A DNA stretch of 64,000 nucleotides, taken from contig NZ_CP089928.1 of assembly GCF_021290385.1 (NCBI RefSeq), positions 2,092,501 to 2,156,500 of the forward strand, written 5' to 3'. Position numbers and translations under genes: made by a program. Source of the DNA: Microbulbifer sp. YPW16. GTDB taxonomy: Bacteria; Pseudomonadota; Gammaproteobacteria; Pseudomonadales; Cellvibrionaceae. Below, piece after piece: positions 27,555 through 36,586 of this stretch. Each line of letters starts with the position of its first letter. Positions within the stretch are counted from its first letter, which is position 1. The notes beneath the pieces were generated by a model. That model saw only the letters and a list, made by a program, of their open reading frames with translations, did no database searches and was not told the DNA's origin.

Positions 27555-28394
27555 ATGACCGACACCCCCAGAATCAGCTTTGAGTTTTTCCCGCCCAAGA
27601 CGCCCGAGGGCCGGGAGAAGCTGTACAAGACCCGCGAGACCCTGCAGGAGTTTGCCCCGGCGTTCTTCTCCGTCACCTACGGCGCCGGCGGTACCACCCG
27701 CGAAACCACTGTGGATATCGTCACCGGCCTGCGTCGCGACGGTATCTCCATCGCGCCGCACCTGTCTTTCGGCGGTGATAACGAGGAGACCGTGCTGGGA
27801 CTCCTGAACGCCTACCGGGAAGCGGGCGTGGATCGCATCGTGGCACTGCGTGGCGATATGCCTTCCGGCATGGGCGCTGTGGCGCAGCTGGTGTACGCCA
27901 ACGAATTGGTGGCCTTTATCCGCCGCCATACCGGCGACCGGTTCCACCTGGAAGTTGCCGCTTACCCTGAGATTCACCCGGAAGCGGGCTCTTACGACGA
28001 CGACATTCGTTACCTGAAGGGCAAGTTCGAGGCCGGCGCCAACAGCGCGCTGACCCAGTACTTCTACAACCCGGATGCCTACTTCTATTTTCTCGACCAG
28101 TGCGAGAAAGCCGGCATCGATGCGCCCATCTACCCGGGCATCATGCCGATTACCAACTTCACCAACCTGGCGCGGTTTTCTCGCAACTGCGGTGCGGAAA
28201 TCCCCCGCTGGTTGCGCCACCGCATGGAGAGCTTCAATAACCCGGAAGATATCCGCAAGCTGGGGCTGGAAGTGGTCACCGACCTGTGCGATACCCTGCT
28301 GCAAGGCGGCGCCCCGGGCCTGCACTTCTATACCATGAACCAGGTGGACCCCACCGCGGAGATCCTGCGCTCGCTGGAGATCGGCACCGCCTGA
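27555..28394 (+). CDS. metF: 5,10-methylenetetrahydrofolate reductase
   Basis: 279 residues starting MTDTPRISFEFFPPKTPEG, the typical MetF N-terminus with the FAD/folate-active Glu. Other marks: TYGAGGTTRETT, DRIVALRGDMPSG, QYFYNPDAYFYF and PGIMPITNFTNLARFS. It reduces methylene-THF to methyl-THF for homocysteine remethylation. It is the last gene of the methionine-cycle set. The adjoining REP pair creates a false in-frame extension upstream. Confidence 0.96.
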   Translation: MTDTPRISFEFFPPKTPEGREKLYKTRETLQEFAPAFFSVTYGAGGTTRETTVDIVTGLRRDGISIAPHLSFGGDNEETVLGLLNAYREAGVDRIVALRGDMPSGMGAVAQLVYANELVAFIRRHTGDRFHLEVAAYPEIHPEAGSYDDDIRYLKGKFEAGANSALTQYFYNPDAYFYFLDQCEKAGIDAPIYPGIMPITNFTNLARFSRNCGAEIPRWLRHRMESFNNPEDIRKLGLEVVTDLCDTLLQGGAPGLHFYTMNQVDPTAEILRSLEIGTA

Positions 28395-28432
28395 ACCGGT
28401 GCCCGGCCTGCCCGCTCATCGACTGCCTGCAG

Positions 28433-29056
28433 TCATTGATCGGCGGGCCGGTTGCCTGTTTCCGGTGACTCCTGCTGTTCTTCATGCTGCAGTTGCACTG
28501 ACACCGGTTGCGAATCGAAATTCACCACGCGTATCACCAGTCGCCGGTTCTTCTTCTGCCCCGCAGGGGTACTGTTGTCAGCGATCGGAACCGTATCCCC
28601 GAAACCCTCTGCTGCCACCCGTTCGGCATCGATGCCGCGCTCGAGCAGGAACTGGCGCACCCAGTCTGCCCGCACCTGGGACAGCCTGCGATTCTTCTCC
28701 GGGTCGCCCTCGTTGTCGGTATGCCCCTCAATCACGATACGCATGGCCGGGTAATCGCGCATGATGACCAGCAGCGCCTCGACATCACCGATGCTATCCA
28801 TACGCGGGGCAAAGCCGCCGGGCTCAAAACGCACGCCCAGGATAAATTCGTTCCCGTCCTCACGGGGCTTGCCACGCAGGTAGCGCACCATGGCATCCCC
28901 AAACGGGTTCGCCTTGCGTGCCAGCTGCTCCGCTGCGCCCTCCTTTACATTGGGCAGCGGCTCCAGCGCATACTTTTTGTTGGGATCGTCATAACAGGCG
29001 GGCAGGGACACCGTGACCAGCAGGCCAGATACCAAGGCACAGAAAAATCGCGTCAT
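28433..29056 (-). CDS. OmpA-family peptidoglycan-associated lipoprotein
   Basis: The start at 29056 (GGGGAG 8 nt upstream) gives 207 residues with lipobox VSLPAC. The C-terminal half is an OmpA-like domain: IVIEGHTDNEGDPEKNRRLSQ, RADWVRQFLLERGID and NRRLVIRVV. Asp and Arg of that domain bind diaminopimelate in peptidoglycan, so it should tether an envelope layer to the wall. It differs from Pal in gene context (no tol genes). It converges on metF with a 38-bp gap and is divergent from the next gene. Confidence 0.85.
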   Translation of the reverse strand: MTRFFCALVSGLLVTVSLPACYDDPNKKYALEPLPNVKEGAAEQLARKANPFGDAMVRYLRGKPREDGNEFILGVRFEPGGFAPRMDSIGDVEALLVIMRDYPAMRIVIEGHTDNEGDPEKNRRLSQVRADWVRQFLLERGIDAERVAAEGFGDTVPIADNSTPAGQKKNRRLVIRVVNFDSQPVSVQLQHEEQQESPETGNRPADQ

Positions 29057-29227
29057 CAGGAAAGCTCCCCGACTGGCTGGCGTCATTTTCATTGTAGTAC
29101 ACGCTGGGCCGCAGAGGCTGGCTGGCGCACAGCAGCCACAAGCAGTGACGCCCCGGAGTGGCCACGTACCAGTGTCTCGTGGCGCACCCTAGGATACCCG
29201 CAGGCCCTGCAGCCACGGGAGGCCACC

Positions 29228-30001
29228 ATGTCCGTTTGTCCCGCCAAGTGCCTGTACAGCTGGATGCTACTGGTGCCCCTACTGCTGTTGGCCGGAGTCT
29301 TTACTTTCCTCGCCTCCCACGCCAATACCCCGCAACTGCTTACCGTGGCCCCCGACACCGCCCTGGTGGATGCCCAGCGGGGCCTGAGGGTATCGCTGAC
29401 CTGGCGCGTGGCCAGTGCCGGCGGTGCCCGCTCATCGCACGGCGAGTTTGTCGACCTGGACCGCAACCGGGTACTGCAGAAAGTGGAGCGCCCACTCGCA
29501 TTCGGCGCCGACATGGCGCGACTGAACGAGGAGGTACGGCTGGCACCAGGGCAGCTGCGGGCCTGGTATGGTGAGGGGGTACGCAGGCTTGGCTACCGTC
29601 GCAGCTTTGCCGGCCCGGCCGGCAGCCTGTCGAACTTCCTGCTGATCGACCTGCCCGCCAGCGGACGGCTGGTGGCACTGGACGCGCAGCCGGCCCGGCA
29701 GACATTGAGTGGCGACTCACGGGAAATGATGGTGCGCTGGCAGCTGCACGGGGATATCGGCGGCGTGCGGGCCGAATCGGAAAGCGGTTACTTTATGGTG
29801 GGCGACCGGGTCGTCTATGCCACCGGTGAGCCACTTTTCAGCGATGGCGGCGATACGGCAACCGAACGGGTGCCGGTGCCGCGCTGGCTGGTGGAGGACC
29901 TGCTGGATGGCGGCATAGAGCGTATCCGCTATCAACGCACCTTTATTGACAGCCGGAACGGCCGTCGCAGTGCAGCGGTGATCGTCGACCTGGCCCGCTG
30001 A
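29228..30001 (+). CDS. Membrane-anchored periplasmic protein with two repeated domains
   Basis: 257 residues, unknown family. One hydrophobic segment (about 9-30) suggests an N-terminal anchor or signal. The rest appears to be two copies of a roughly 100-residue unit. VRRLGYRRSFAGPAG...LLIDLP in the first aligns by eye with IERIRYQRTFIDSRNG...VIVDLA in the second, and VSLTWRV with MVRWQLH. GGGAGG lies 4 nt before the ATG at 29228; the frame stays open far upstream but that part is antisense to the OmpA gene. Confidence 0.72.
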   Translation: MSVCPAKCLYSWMLLVPLLLLAGVFTFLASHANTPQLLTVAPDTALVDAQRGLRVSLTWRVASAGGARSSHGEFVDLDRNRVLQKVERPLAFGADMARLNEEVRLAPGQLRAWYGEGVRRLGYRRSFAGPAGSLSNFLLIDLPASGRLVALDAQPARQTLSGDSREMMVRWQLHGDIGGVRAESESGYFMVGDRVVYATGEPLFSDGGDTATERVPVPRWLVEDLLDGGIERIRYQRTFIDSRNGRRSAAVIVDLAR

Positions 30002-30018
30002 GACAATGTAGCCGGTGG

Positions 30019-30666
30019 TCAGAGGTAGTCCATTACCGCCATCAGGTCGCTGACCACCCGCGCGCCCTCGCGCTCCAGCTGTGGTGCGCGCACCGGGTGG
30101 CGGCTGTAGCCCACGACCGGCATGCCCGCGGCCACCGCCGCCTTTACCCCGGCGATGGAATCCTCCACCACCAGGCAGCGATGGGGCTCCACCCCCATGG
30201 TGTGGGCGGCATGCAGGAACAGGTCGGGCCAGGGTTTGCCGCGCCTGACGTCATCGGCACTGAAAATGCGTCCATTGAAGTACTCGAACAGGCCGGTTTT
30301 GTTCAGGGTGAGCTGCATTTTTTCATGGGAGCCGGAGGAGGCCACACAGCTGCGCAGGCTGACCTGCAGCAGGTGATCGAGCAGGTCCTCGATGCCGGCG
30401 ATCGGCTGCAACTCGTGGTGGAAAGCCTCGCGGATACGCCGTTCAGTATTGCCGAAATAGTGGTCGGGAAGCGGCCCGCCGTAGCGGGTCTCGATTTCCA
30501 GCAGGCAGTCTTTTGCCGGGCGCCCGCTGAACTGCTCGTCCAGCTCCTCGGCAGTGGTCTCCATGCCGAGCTTGTTCATTTCCTCGGCCAGGACGCGACA
30601 GACAATGGTCTCGCTGTCCACAAGCACGCCGTCGCAGTCAAAGATAACCAGTTCAGTGGCAAACAT
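30019..30666 (-). CDS. HAD-superfamily phosphatase, beta-phosphoglucomutase-like
   Basis: 215 residues. HAD motifs: I FDCDGVLVDSE (residues 9-19), II VASSGSHEKM, III with Lys in RRGKPWPDLF, IV VVEDSIAGVKAA. The helical cap after motif I is of subclass IA. E. coli YieH and YniC-type enzymes look the same and dephosphorylate sugar phosphates. Substrate unknown. Converges with the preceding gene (17-bp gap). Confidence 0.88.
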   Translation of the reverse strand: MFATELVIFDCDGVLVDSETIVCRVLAEEMNKLGMETTAEELDEQFSGRPAKDCLLEIETRYGGPLPDHYFGNTERRIREAFHHELQPIAGIEDLLDHLLQVSLRSCVASSGSHEKMQLTLNKTGLFEYFNGRIFSADDVRRGKPWPDLFLHAAHTMGVEPHRCLVVEDSIAGVKAAVAAGMPVVGYSRHPVRAPQLEREGARVVSDLMAVMDYL

Positions 30667-30685
30667 CTGTGGCAGTCACCTGATC

Positions 30686-31054
30686 TCAACTCGCGGAAAG
30701 TAACAGCAGGCCCAGCAGCACGCCTATGGCCCCACTGACCCGCAGGAACGTCTCGTTGCCCTGGGCAATCTTTATAGCCAGCGCCTTGCTGCGTTCAAAG
30801 CCGATATGGAGCATATAGGCACCGGCCAGTACCAGCAGCACACCGAGTGCGTTGAACAGGACGTTCCAGGCCCGGGTATCGGCGATCAGCAGCAGGATGA
30901 GCCCCACGACAAGGCGGCCCCAGGCGGAAATTGCATAGCCGGTCTCATTGAGGCGCTCGCTCATGCTGCGCGCCAGTGAGGGCTTGGCGATGATTGCGAT
31001 GGACAGCACCAGGATGGTGAGGCCCAGCAACCACAGAATCAGTTTAACCATCAC
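30686..31054 (-). CDS. Four-span membrane protein of unknown function
   Basis: 122 residues with about four hydrophobic helices (4-24, 44-60, 65-85, 103-121). Not recognised; no charged catalytic motif is evident. It lies 20 bp upstream of the HAD gene and 78 bp downstream of rsmE on the same strand, so all three may be on one message. Confidence 0.7.
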   Translation of the reverse strand: MMVKLILWLLGLTILVLSIAIIAKPSLARSMSERLNETGYAISAWGRLVVGLILLLIADTRAWNVLFNALGVLLVLAGAYMLHIGFERSKALAIKIAQGNETFLRVSGAIGVLLGLLLLSAS

Positions 31055-31132
31055 ATCCTCTCCCTGTCTGGATGAAACTGTCGAACCCGAAGATTAACCC
31101 GCGCAGCGCTTAATGGAAAACCCGGCGCGGTT

Positions 31133-31879
31133 TCAGAGATCCCCCCACTGGTACTGCAGCACAGACAATGCGGCGACTGGTGCAGTCTCTGTACGCAATA
31201 CCCGCGGGCCGAGCCGCAATGGCAGGAAATCCTGCGCCAGAGCCGCATCGATCTCCGCCGCGGACAGGCCGCCTTCCGGACCCACCAGCAACAGGGCCGA
31301 GCCGGGCCGGCCGTGCTCGGACTCCAGGTCCCGCAGGTGTTTCTCAGTACGGTGGTGGAGCACCAGTTTCAGGTCGCTGTCAGCGCCGGCGTCGCCCAGG
31401 TAGCCGGAGAATTTCTGTGGTGTCGACACTTCCGGCACCCGGTTGCGCGCGCACTGCTCGCAGGCGCTGATTGCCACCTGCTGCCAGTGGGCCAGCTTCT
31501 TTTCCAGTCGCTCGCCTTTCAGCTTTACTTCACAGCGCTCGGTAAACAGCGGCTGGATCCGGGCCACCCCCAGCTCCGTGGCTTTTTGCACAACCCAGTC
31601 GAAGCGGTCGCCGCGGGAAATACCGATGGCCAGGGTCAGTGCCAGCGGTGACTGGCGATCGCCCTCGACCCAGTCCAGCAGCCGCACGCGGGCGCGCTTG
31701 CCGGCCTCTGCGAGTTCGGCACTGTACTCGCCCCCATGGCCATCAAACAGAACCAGGGGGCGGCCCGCCTGCAGGCGCAGCACCTTGACCAGGTGGCGGC
31801 TGGCGCCCTCGTCCAGCTCGATTTCGGTCCGCCCGGCCAGGGGCTCATGGGAATAAATACGCGGCACGCGCATCGACAA
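31133..31879 (-). CDS. rsmE: 16S rRNA (uracil-1498-N3)-methyltransferase
   Basis: 248 residues. N-terminal PUA-like part (RHLVKVLRLQAGRPLVLFDGHGG) and C-terminal SPOUT knot: LLVGPEGGLSAAEID and LRLGPRVLRTETAPVAALSVLQ. RsmE methylates N3 of U1498 in 16S rRNA with SAM. The length is normal for the family. Confidence 0.95.
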   Translation of the reverse strand: MSMRVPRIYSHEPLAGRTEIELDEGASRHLVKVLRLQAGRPLVLFDGHGGEYSAELAEAGKRARVRLLDWVEGDRQSPLALTLAIGISRGDRFDWVVQKATELGVARIQPLFTERCEVKLKGERLEKKLAHWQQVAISACEQCARNRVPEVSTPQKFSGYLGDAGADSDLKLVLHHRTEKHLRDLESEHGRPGSALLLVGPEGGLSAAEIDAALAQDFLPLRLGPRVLRTETAPVAALSVLQYQWGDL

Positions 31880-31907
31880 TCATTCCTCGACAGGGAAAGG
31901 GAAATAC

Positions 31908-31936
31908 GAAAACGCCGACCCGGGGTCGGCGTTTTC
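31908..31936 (-). terminator. Terminator after the RND operon
   Basis: GAAAACGCCGACC and GGTCGGCGTTTTC form a symmetric hairpin. On the minus strand it ends the adaptor-permease transcript just past the permease stop; the A/T flanks would let it work in both directions. Confidence 0.85.
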
Positions 31937-31951
31937 TGTCAGGCTGGTAGT

Positions 31952-34900
31952 TTAGGCCTTTTCGAGGCTCACCGACAATTCCGGGTCGGAGCCGCGCCGG
32001 CTGTGCAGCCGGGCGCGGATGATCTCGATCACCTTGTACAGGTTCGGCACCAGGAGCAATGTCACCGCAGTGGCGAACAGAACACCGAACGCCAGGCTGA
32101 CCACCATCGGGATCAGGAACTGGGCCTGGATCGAGCGCTCGAACATGATCGGCACCAGCCCCACAAAGGTGGTGATGGAGGTCAGGATAATCGGGCGGAA
32201 GCGGTCCCGGCCCGCCTGGACCACCGCCTCCATCACTGCCACACCCTCAGCGCGCAGCTGGTTGATACGATCCATGAGTACCAGGTTATCGTTGACCACC
32301 ACACCTGCGGCGGCCAGGAAGCCCAGCATCGACATGATGCTGATCTCGTAGCCCAGCAACAGGTGACCGACAATCGCGCCAAAAAACCCGAACGGCACCG
32401 CAGTCATGATCAGCAGCGGCTGTGAGTAGGAGCGGAAGGCGATCGCCAGCAACGCATAGATCGCAAACAGCGACAACGCAAAGAACGCGATAATAGCGGT
32501 GCTGAACTCCTCCTCTTCCTGCATTTCACCAGCCGTCTTCAGGGCAAAGCCCGGGAACTGTTTCTCCCACTGCGGCACATGCTCCTCGCGCAGCTGTTTC
32601 AGGATTTCCTGCGCCGAGGCGCTACCCGGCGTCAGCTCCGCAGTAACCCGGGCTGTGCGCTCACGATCGCTGCGGCGGATGGTGGTGTACCCCGGCACAT
32701 AGACTGCATCGGCCACCGCGCTGAACGGCACCTCGCCCTCGTTGGTGCGGATACGGATGCGGTCAATCTGCTCTTCACTGGCACGCTCCTCCTGCGGGTA
32801 GCGCACCATCACGCGCACATCCTCGCGGCCGCGGGGGATACGCTGTACCTCTTCACCGTAGAAACCCTGGCGCACCTGCTTGGCCACGCCGGCCAGGTCG
32901 ATGCCCATGTTGGTGGCGTGGGGCTTCAGCTGGATCTCGATATCCTGCCGCGCACTGACCAGGTTGTCGCGCACATCGTAAACCCCGGCGTAATTGTCCA
33001 GCGCGTCCTTGACCGCATCGGCAGCCATGCGCAATTCGTCCATATCGCCGGACGCAGTGCTCAGGTTTAGCGACATACCGGCGCCGCCATCATTAATGGT
33101 GTGCTGTATGCGCATTTCCTCGACGCTGGCCGGCAGCTCACCCACGAATTCCCGCCAGCGCAGGGCCAGCTCCTCGGAGGTAACGTCGCGTTGCTCGCCA
33201 TCGGTCAGCTGCAGCAGCACGGTGACGTTACCGCGCCACAGGAACACCATTGTGTTCTCGACAAACGGTACGCCGCCGTTTTTCTCCAGCAGTTCCGGAT
33301 CGGCCGCCAGCCTGTCGCCGGCAGCCTCGAACTTCTCCATCACCCGCTTGGTTTCCTCGAAGGACTCACCGGGGGCCATGGTGGTGCGCAGCTCCAGCAT
33401 GTCGGACGGCACCTTGGGCGAGAACGCCGAACCGACGTAGCCCCCCTTGAATACCGCAAAAGACAGGAACAGCGCCATGAGGAAGATCATCACCGTGGCG
33501 CGGCTGTTGGAGAGGGATTTTTCCAGCAGCGGCAGGTAATAACGGTCACCGGCCTGTTTCATGGCACCGGCGAACCTGGCCCGAAGGTTCTGCAGCTTCA
33601 ATCCCAGCCCGGAGGTGGCCTGTTTTTCCGGCTTCATGTTCACCAGGTGCGCCGGCAGGATCAGCAGCGACTCGACCAGCGAGAAAGCCAGGCACAGCAG
33701 CACCACCACCGGCAGCGCATACATCATCTGCGAGGTGTTGCCGGGCAGGAACAGCATGGGTATGAAGAACACCATGGTGGAAACCACGGCGAAGATCACC
33801 GGCGTCGAGACCTGTTTCACCCCCGCTTCGGCGGCCTGCAGGCCCGTGAGCCCGCGGTCGTGGGCGGCATGCACCGCCTCCCCGACGATGATGGCATCGT
33901 CAACGACAATACCGAGAATCAGCAGGAAGGCGAACAGCGACAGCATGTTCAGCGTGACGCCAGTGGTGGGCAACAGCCAGAAGGCACCCATAAACGCGGT
34001 GGCGATACCGATGGTCACCCAGACGGCCAGCGCCGGGCGCAGGAACAGCATCAGCAGCACAAACACCAGCACCAGGCCGCCCAGGGCGTTGCCGGCCAGC
34101 AGCTCCATACGGCCCTCGTAGGCCTTGGAGAAGTCGAACCAGATCTCGAACTCCATTCCCGGGGGCAGCTGTTCACGGGCCTCGGCCATGAACTGCTTGA
34201 TATGGTCGGCAGTGGCCACCACATCCAGCGGCTCGCCCTGCAACACCCGCAGGTTCATCGCCGGCTTGCCGTTGAAGCGGATCACCGAACCCTCTTCCTC
34301 GAAGCCGTCATCAATACTGGCCACGTCACCCAGCAGCAGCCGGGTGCCGTCGGCGCGGCTTACCAGCGGGATACTGGCAAAGTCGTCAGCAGTGTAAGCC
34401 TGGCCACGGGTCTGCACCTGGATATCGCCCCGGTCGGAGCGCACCATGCCCGCCGGCAGGTCGATGGAGGAGCGGCGCACGGCGCCGGCCACATCGTCGA
34501 AGGTCAGGTTGTAGCGGCGCAGGTCCACTTCCGACACCTCGATGGAGACTTCGTCGGCGCGATCACCCCACACGTCCACCCGGCGCACGCCGGGCAGCAG
34601 GATCAGCTCATCGCGCAGCTTCAGCGCGGTGTCCTTGAGCTCGTGCGGGCCCACCGGACCGCCGATGGCGATCATCATCATCTGCGGCGCCCATTCCTCC
34701 AGCTGGATCACCGGCCGCTCGATGCTCTCGGGGAAGGTGTTGATGGAGTCCACCTGCACCTTGATATCGTTCAGCAGGCGCAGCTCGTCATAACCATCTG
34801 TCGCCTCGATACGGACCGAGCTGTGGCTGCGCCGGGAGAAGGAATTCACCTCCTTGATGCCCTTCACCTCGGAGATGGCCTGCTCGACCCGCAGGGTAAC

Positions 34901-35089
34901 CTGCTGCTCCACTTCCCGGGGACCGGCCCCCGGATAGCTGATTTCCACCCGCACAACACCCGGGTTGATGGCCGGGAACACCTCGCGACCGATATGTGAA
35001 ATACCGAACAGGCCGCCGATGACAATCATGATCATCAGCAGGTTGGCGGCCCTGCTGTTACGGACGAACCATCCGATGATGCCCTGCAT
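31952..35089 (-). CDS. RND efflux transporter, inner-membrane permease
   Basis: 1045 residues, the usual size for an AcrB/HAE-1-type permease. Twelve spans in two halves; visible marks are the N-terminal IIGWFVRNSRAANLLMI, the proton-relay region LILGIVVDDAIIVGEAVHAA in the first half, and AAAGVVVNDNLVLMDRINQL in the second. The large periplasmic loops carry the substrate path. It starts 2 bp after the adaptor stop codon, so the two are translationally linked. No outer-membrane channel gene is present; a TolC-type protein from elsewhere would be needed. Confidence 0.95.
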   Translation of the reverse strand: MQGIIGWFVRNSRAANLLMIMIVIGGLFGISHIGREVFPAINPGVVRVEISYPGAGPREVEQQVTLRVEQAISEVKGIKEVNSFSRRSHSSVRIEATDGYDELRLLNDIKVQVDSINTFPESIERPVIQLEEWAPQMMMIAIGGPVGPHELKDTALKLRDELILLPGVRRVDVWGDRADEVSIEVSEVDLRRYNLTFDDVAGAVRRSSIDLPAGMVRSDRGDIQVQTRGQAYTADDFASIPLVSRADGTRLLLGDVASIDDGFEEEGSVIRFNGKPAMNLRVLQGEPLDVVATADHIKQFMAEAREQLPPGMEFEIWFDFSKAYEGRMELLAGNALGGLVLVFVLLMLFLRPALAVWVTIGIATAFMGAFWLLPTTGVTLNMLSLFAFLLILGIVVDDAIIVGEAVHAAHDRGLTGLQAAEAGVKQVSTPVIFAVVSTMVFFIPMLFLPGNTSQMMYALPVVVLLCLAFSLVESLLILPAHLVNMKPEKQATSGLGLKLQNLRARFAGAMKQAGDRYYLPLLEKSLSNSRATVMIFLMALFLSFAVFKGGYVGSAFSPKVPSDMLELRTTMAPGESFEETKRVMEKFEAAGDRLAADPELLEKNGGVPFVENTMVFLWRGNVTVLLQLTDGEQRDVTSEELALRWREFVGELPASVEEMRIQHTINDGGAGMSLNLSTASGDMDELRMAADAVKDALDNYAGVYDVRDNLVSARQDIEIQLKPHATNMGIDLAGVAKQVRQGFYGEEVQRIPRGREDVRVMVRYPQEERASEEQIDRIRIRTNEGEVPFSAVADAVYVPGYTTIRRSDRERTARVTAELTPGSASAQEILKQLREEHVPQWEKQFPGFALKTAGEMQEEEEFSTAIIAFFALSLFAIYALLAIAFRSYSQPLLIMTAVPFGFFGAIVGHLLLGYEISIMSMLGFLAAAGVVVNDNLVLMDRINQLRAEGVAVMEAVVQAGRDRFRPIILTSITTFVGLVPIMFERSIQAQFLIPMVVSLAFGVLFATAVTLLLVPNLYKVIEIIRARLHSRRGSDPELSVSLEKA

Positions 35090-35091
35090 GA

Positions 35092-36354
35092 TCAGCCCTC
35101 TCTTTCCAGCTTGGTGTCGGCGGCAACAGTCGCCCGCGCCTCATCGACACCCACCTCGGCCCCATCGCTCTCCGACGGGCTGTCGTCGCCGACCTGCAAG
35201 CCGGCGGGCTTCTCGTTCAGCGGGTTGGGGGTAAGCACCATGCCCTCGCGGGAATAACCCAGGCTGGAGACCACCACGCGGTCGCCGCGGGTGATATCAC
35301 CGCGCACCCAGACTTCCTCCTCGACCGTCTGCAGCAGTTCCACATCCCGGAAGCGCAGCTTGTTCTCCGCATCCAGTACCAGCAGGTGATCACCCTCGTG
35401 CAGTGCCTGGCGCGGCAGGATCGCGATATCGTCCAGGGTCTTGCCGGCGATATGCGCCTCCACGAACAGGCCGTTGATCAGCGGCACCTCGCCCTCGTAG
35501 GGCTTGTGGACCTGGGCCACGGCATAGACGAAACGGCTGTTGGGATCGATATTCGCCTCGGTACGCACGATCTCGCCGCGCCACTCGCGCTCCTGGCCGG
35601 CCACCCGTGCACGCATCCGCACGGCCGGGCCGTTATCGATGGCCTGGCCCAGCGGCAGGTTGAGGAGGGAGAGCTGCTGGTCGGTGAGCGGCAGCCGCAC
35701 CTCGGCGATGGAGGTACTGTGCACCCGCGCCAGCCTGGTGCCCGGGGTCACGTACTGCCCCAGGTCGACAAAGGTTTCCACCACCCGGCCGGCGAACGGC
35801 GCCTGCAGGCGGGTACGCGCCAGGTCGAGCCTGGCCTGGTCGCGATCCGCGCGGGCCGCGGCTACTTCGGCCTTGGCGGCATCCAGCTGGGGCTTGCGCA
35901 GGAACAGTGCATTGGCTTCTGCGGTGCCCAGGTCGCGCCATTCGCGCTTGGCCTGCTTGGAGCGACCCTGTTCCTGGGCCAGTACCGATTTGGCATTGGC
36001 CAGCTTGGCCTCGGTGCGGGTCAGCTGGTGCCGGTAGTCGGCGGGCTCGATCTGCAGCAGCTTTTCACCCTTGCTAAAGAAGCCACCGGCGACGAAAGCC
36101 TCGCTGACGCTCTCGATGGTGCCGCCGACCCGCGCCACCACCTCGATCTCGTGGCGGGCACGTACGGAGCCCTGGCTGGGCACCAGCAGGGTGTGGCGGG
36201 CGGGGTCGACATAAACGATGTCCGCTACCGGGGGCACGGCCTTCTCGGCAACTTTTTCCTCCGGCTTGGGCTGCAACAGCCACACCAAGCCTATGGCCAC
36301 GACTCCAACGGCAATAACGGCCGCAAAAATTTTGTTCTTTTCGGAAATTCTCAC
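35092..36354 (-). CDS. RND efflux periplasmic adaptor (membrane fusion protein)
   Basis: 420 residues from a GTG start with GAGGG 5 nt upstream. N-terminal anchor (about 9-27), then half-lipoyl motif and hairpin (VVARVGGTIESVSEAFVAGGFFSKGEKLLQIEP), an alpha-helical hairpin (about 110-170), the second lipoyl half (LQAPFAGRVVETFVDLGQYVTPG) and a beta-barrel domain. It links the permease to an outer-membrane channel. First gene of the two-gene operon; promoter faces tex. Confidence 0.93.
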   Translation of the reverse strand: MRISEKNKIFAAVIAVGVVAIGLVWLLQPKPEEKVAEKAVPPVADIVYVDPARHTLLVPSQGSVRARHEIEVVARVGGTIESVSEAFVAGGFFSKGEKLLQIEPADYRHQLTRTEAKLANAKSVLAQEQGRSKQAKREWRDLGTAEANALFLRKPQLDAAKAEVAAARADRDQARLDLARTRLQAPFAGRVVETFVDLGQYVTPGTRLARVHSTSIAEVRLPLTDQQLSLLNLPLGQAIDNGPAVRMRARVAGQEREWRGEIVRTEANIDPNSRFVYAVAQVHKPYEGEVPLINGLFVEAHIAGKTLDDIAILPRQALHEGDHLLVLDAENKLRFRDVELLQTVEEEVWVRGDITRGDRVVVSSLGYSREGMVLTPNPLNEKPAGLQVGDDSPSESDGAEVGVDEARATVAADTKLEREG

Positions 36355-36380
36355 AAAGACCCTCGACCGGAATGCAAGTA

Positions 36381-36399
36381 AAATTTGATCAAAATTTGA
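36381..36399. promoter_or_regulatory. AT-rich direct/inverted repeat between the RND operon and tex
   Basis: AAATTTGA occurs twice (36381-36388 and 36392-36399), and TTTGATCAAA at 36384-36393 is a perfect palindrome. It lies 27 bp upstream of the adaptor GTG, in a typical operator position. No regulator gene is adjacent. Confidence 0.4.
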
Positions 36400-36586
36400 C
36401 TAGTTGCGCATTCTACTGGAGTTCCGCAAGGAAAGAAGCCTTTTTGAATGCAGACCATCGCAACATCCAGTGGGCCTGCCGCAAACCTTCCGCAGCGGGC
36501 GCCGCTCGCGCATAATGCTCGTCCCAAATAGCCAGCCGATACCGCCTGTAACGGGCCCGTCGGCGCTGAGAAGTACACCCCGCGGA

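Noticed and set aside
33101..34999. 632-codon open frame antisense to the RND permease
   Set aside because: Gln/His/Arg-rich shadow frame; the permease on the other strand has full family signatures.
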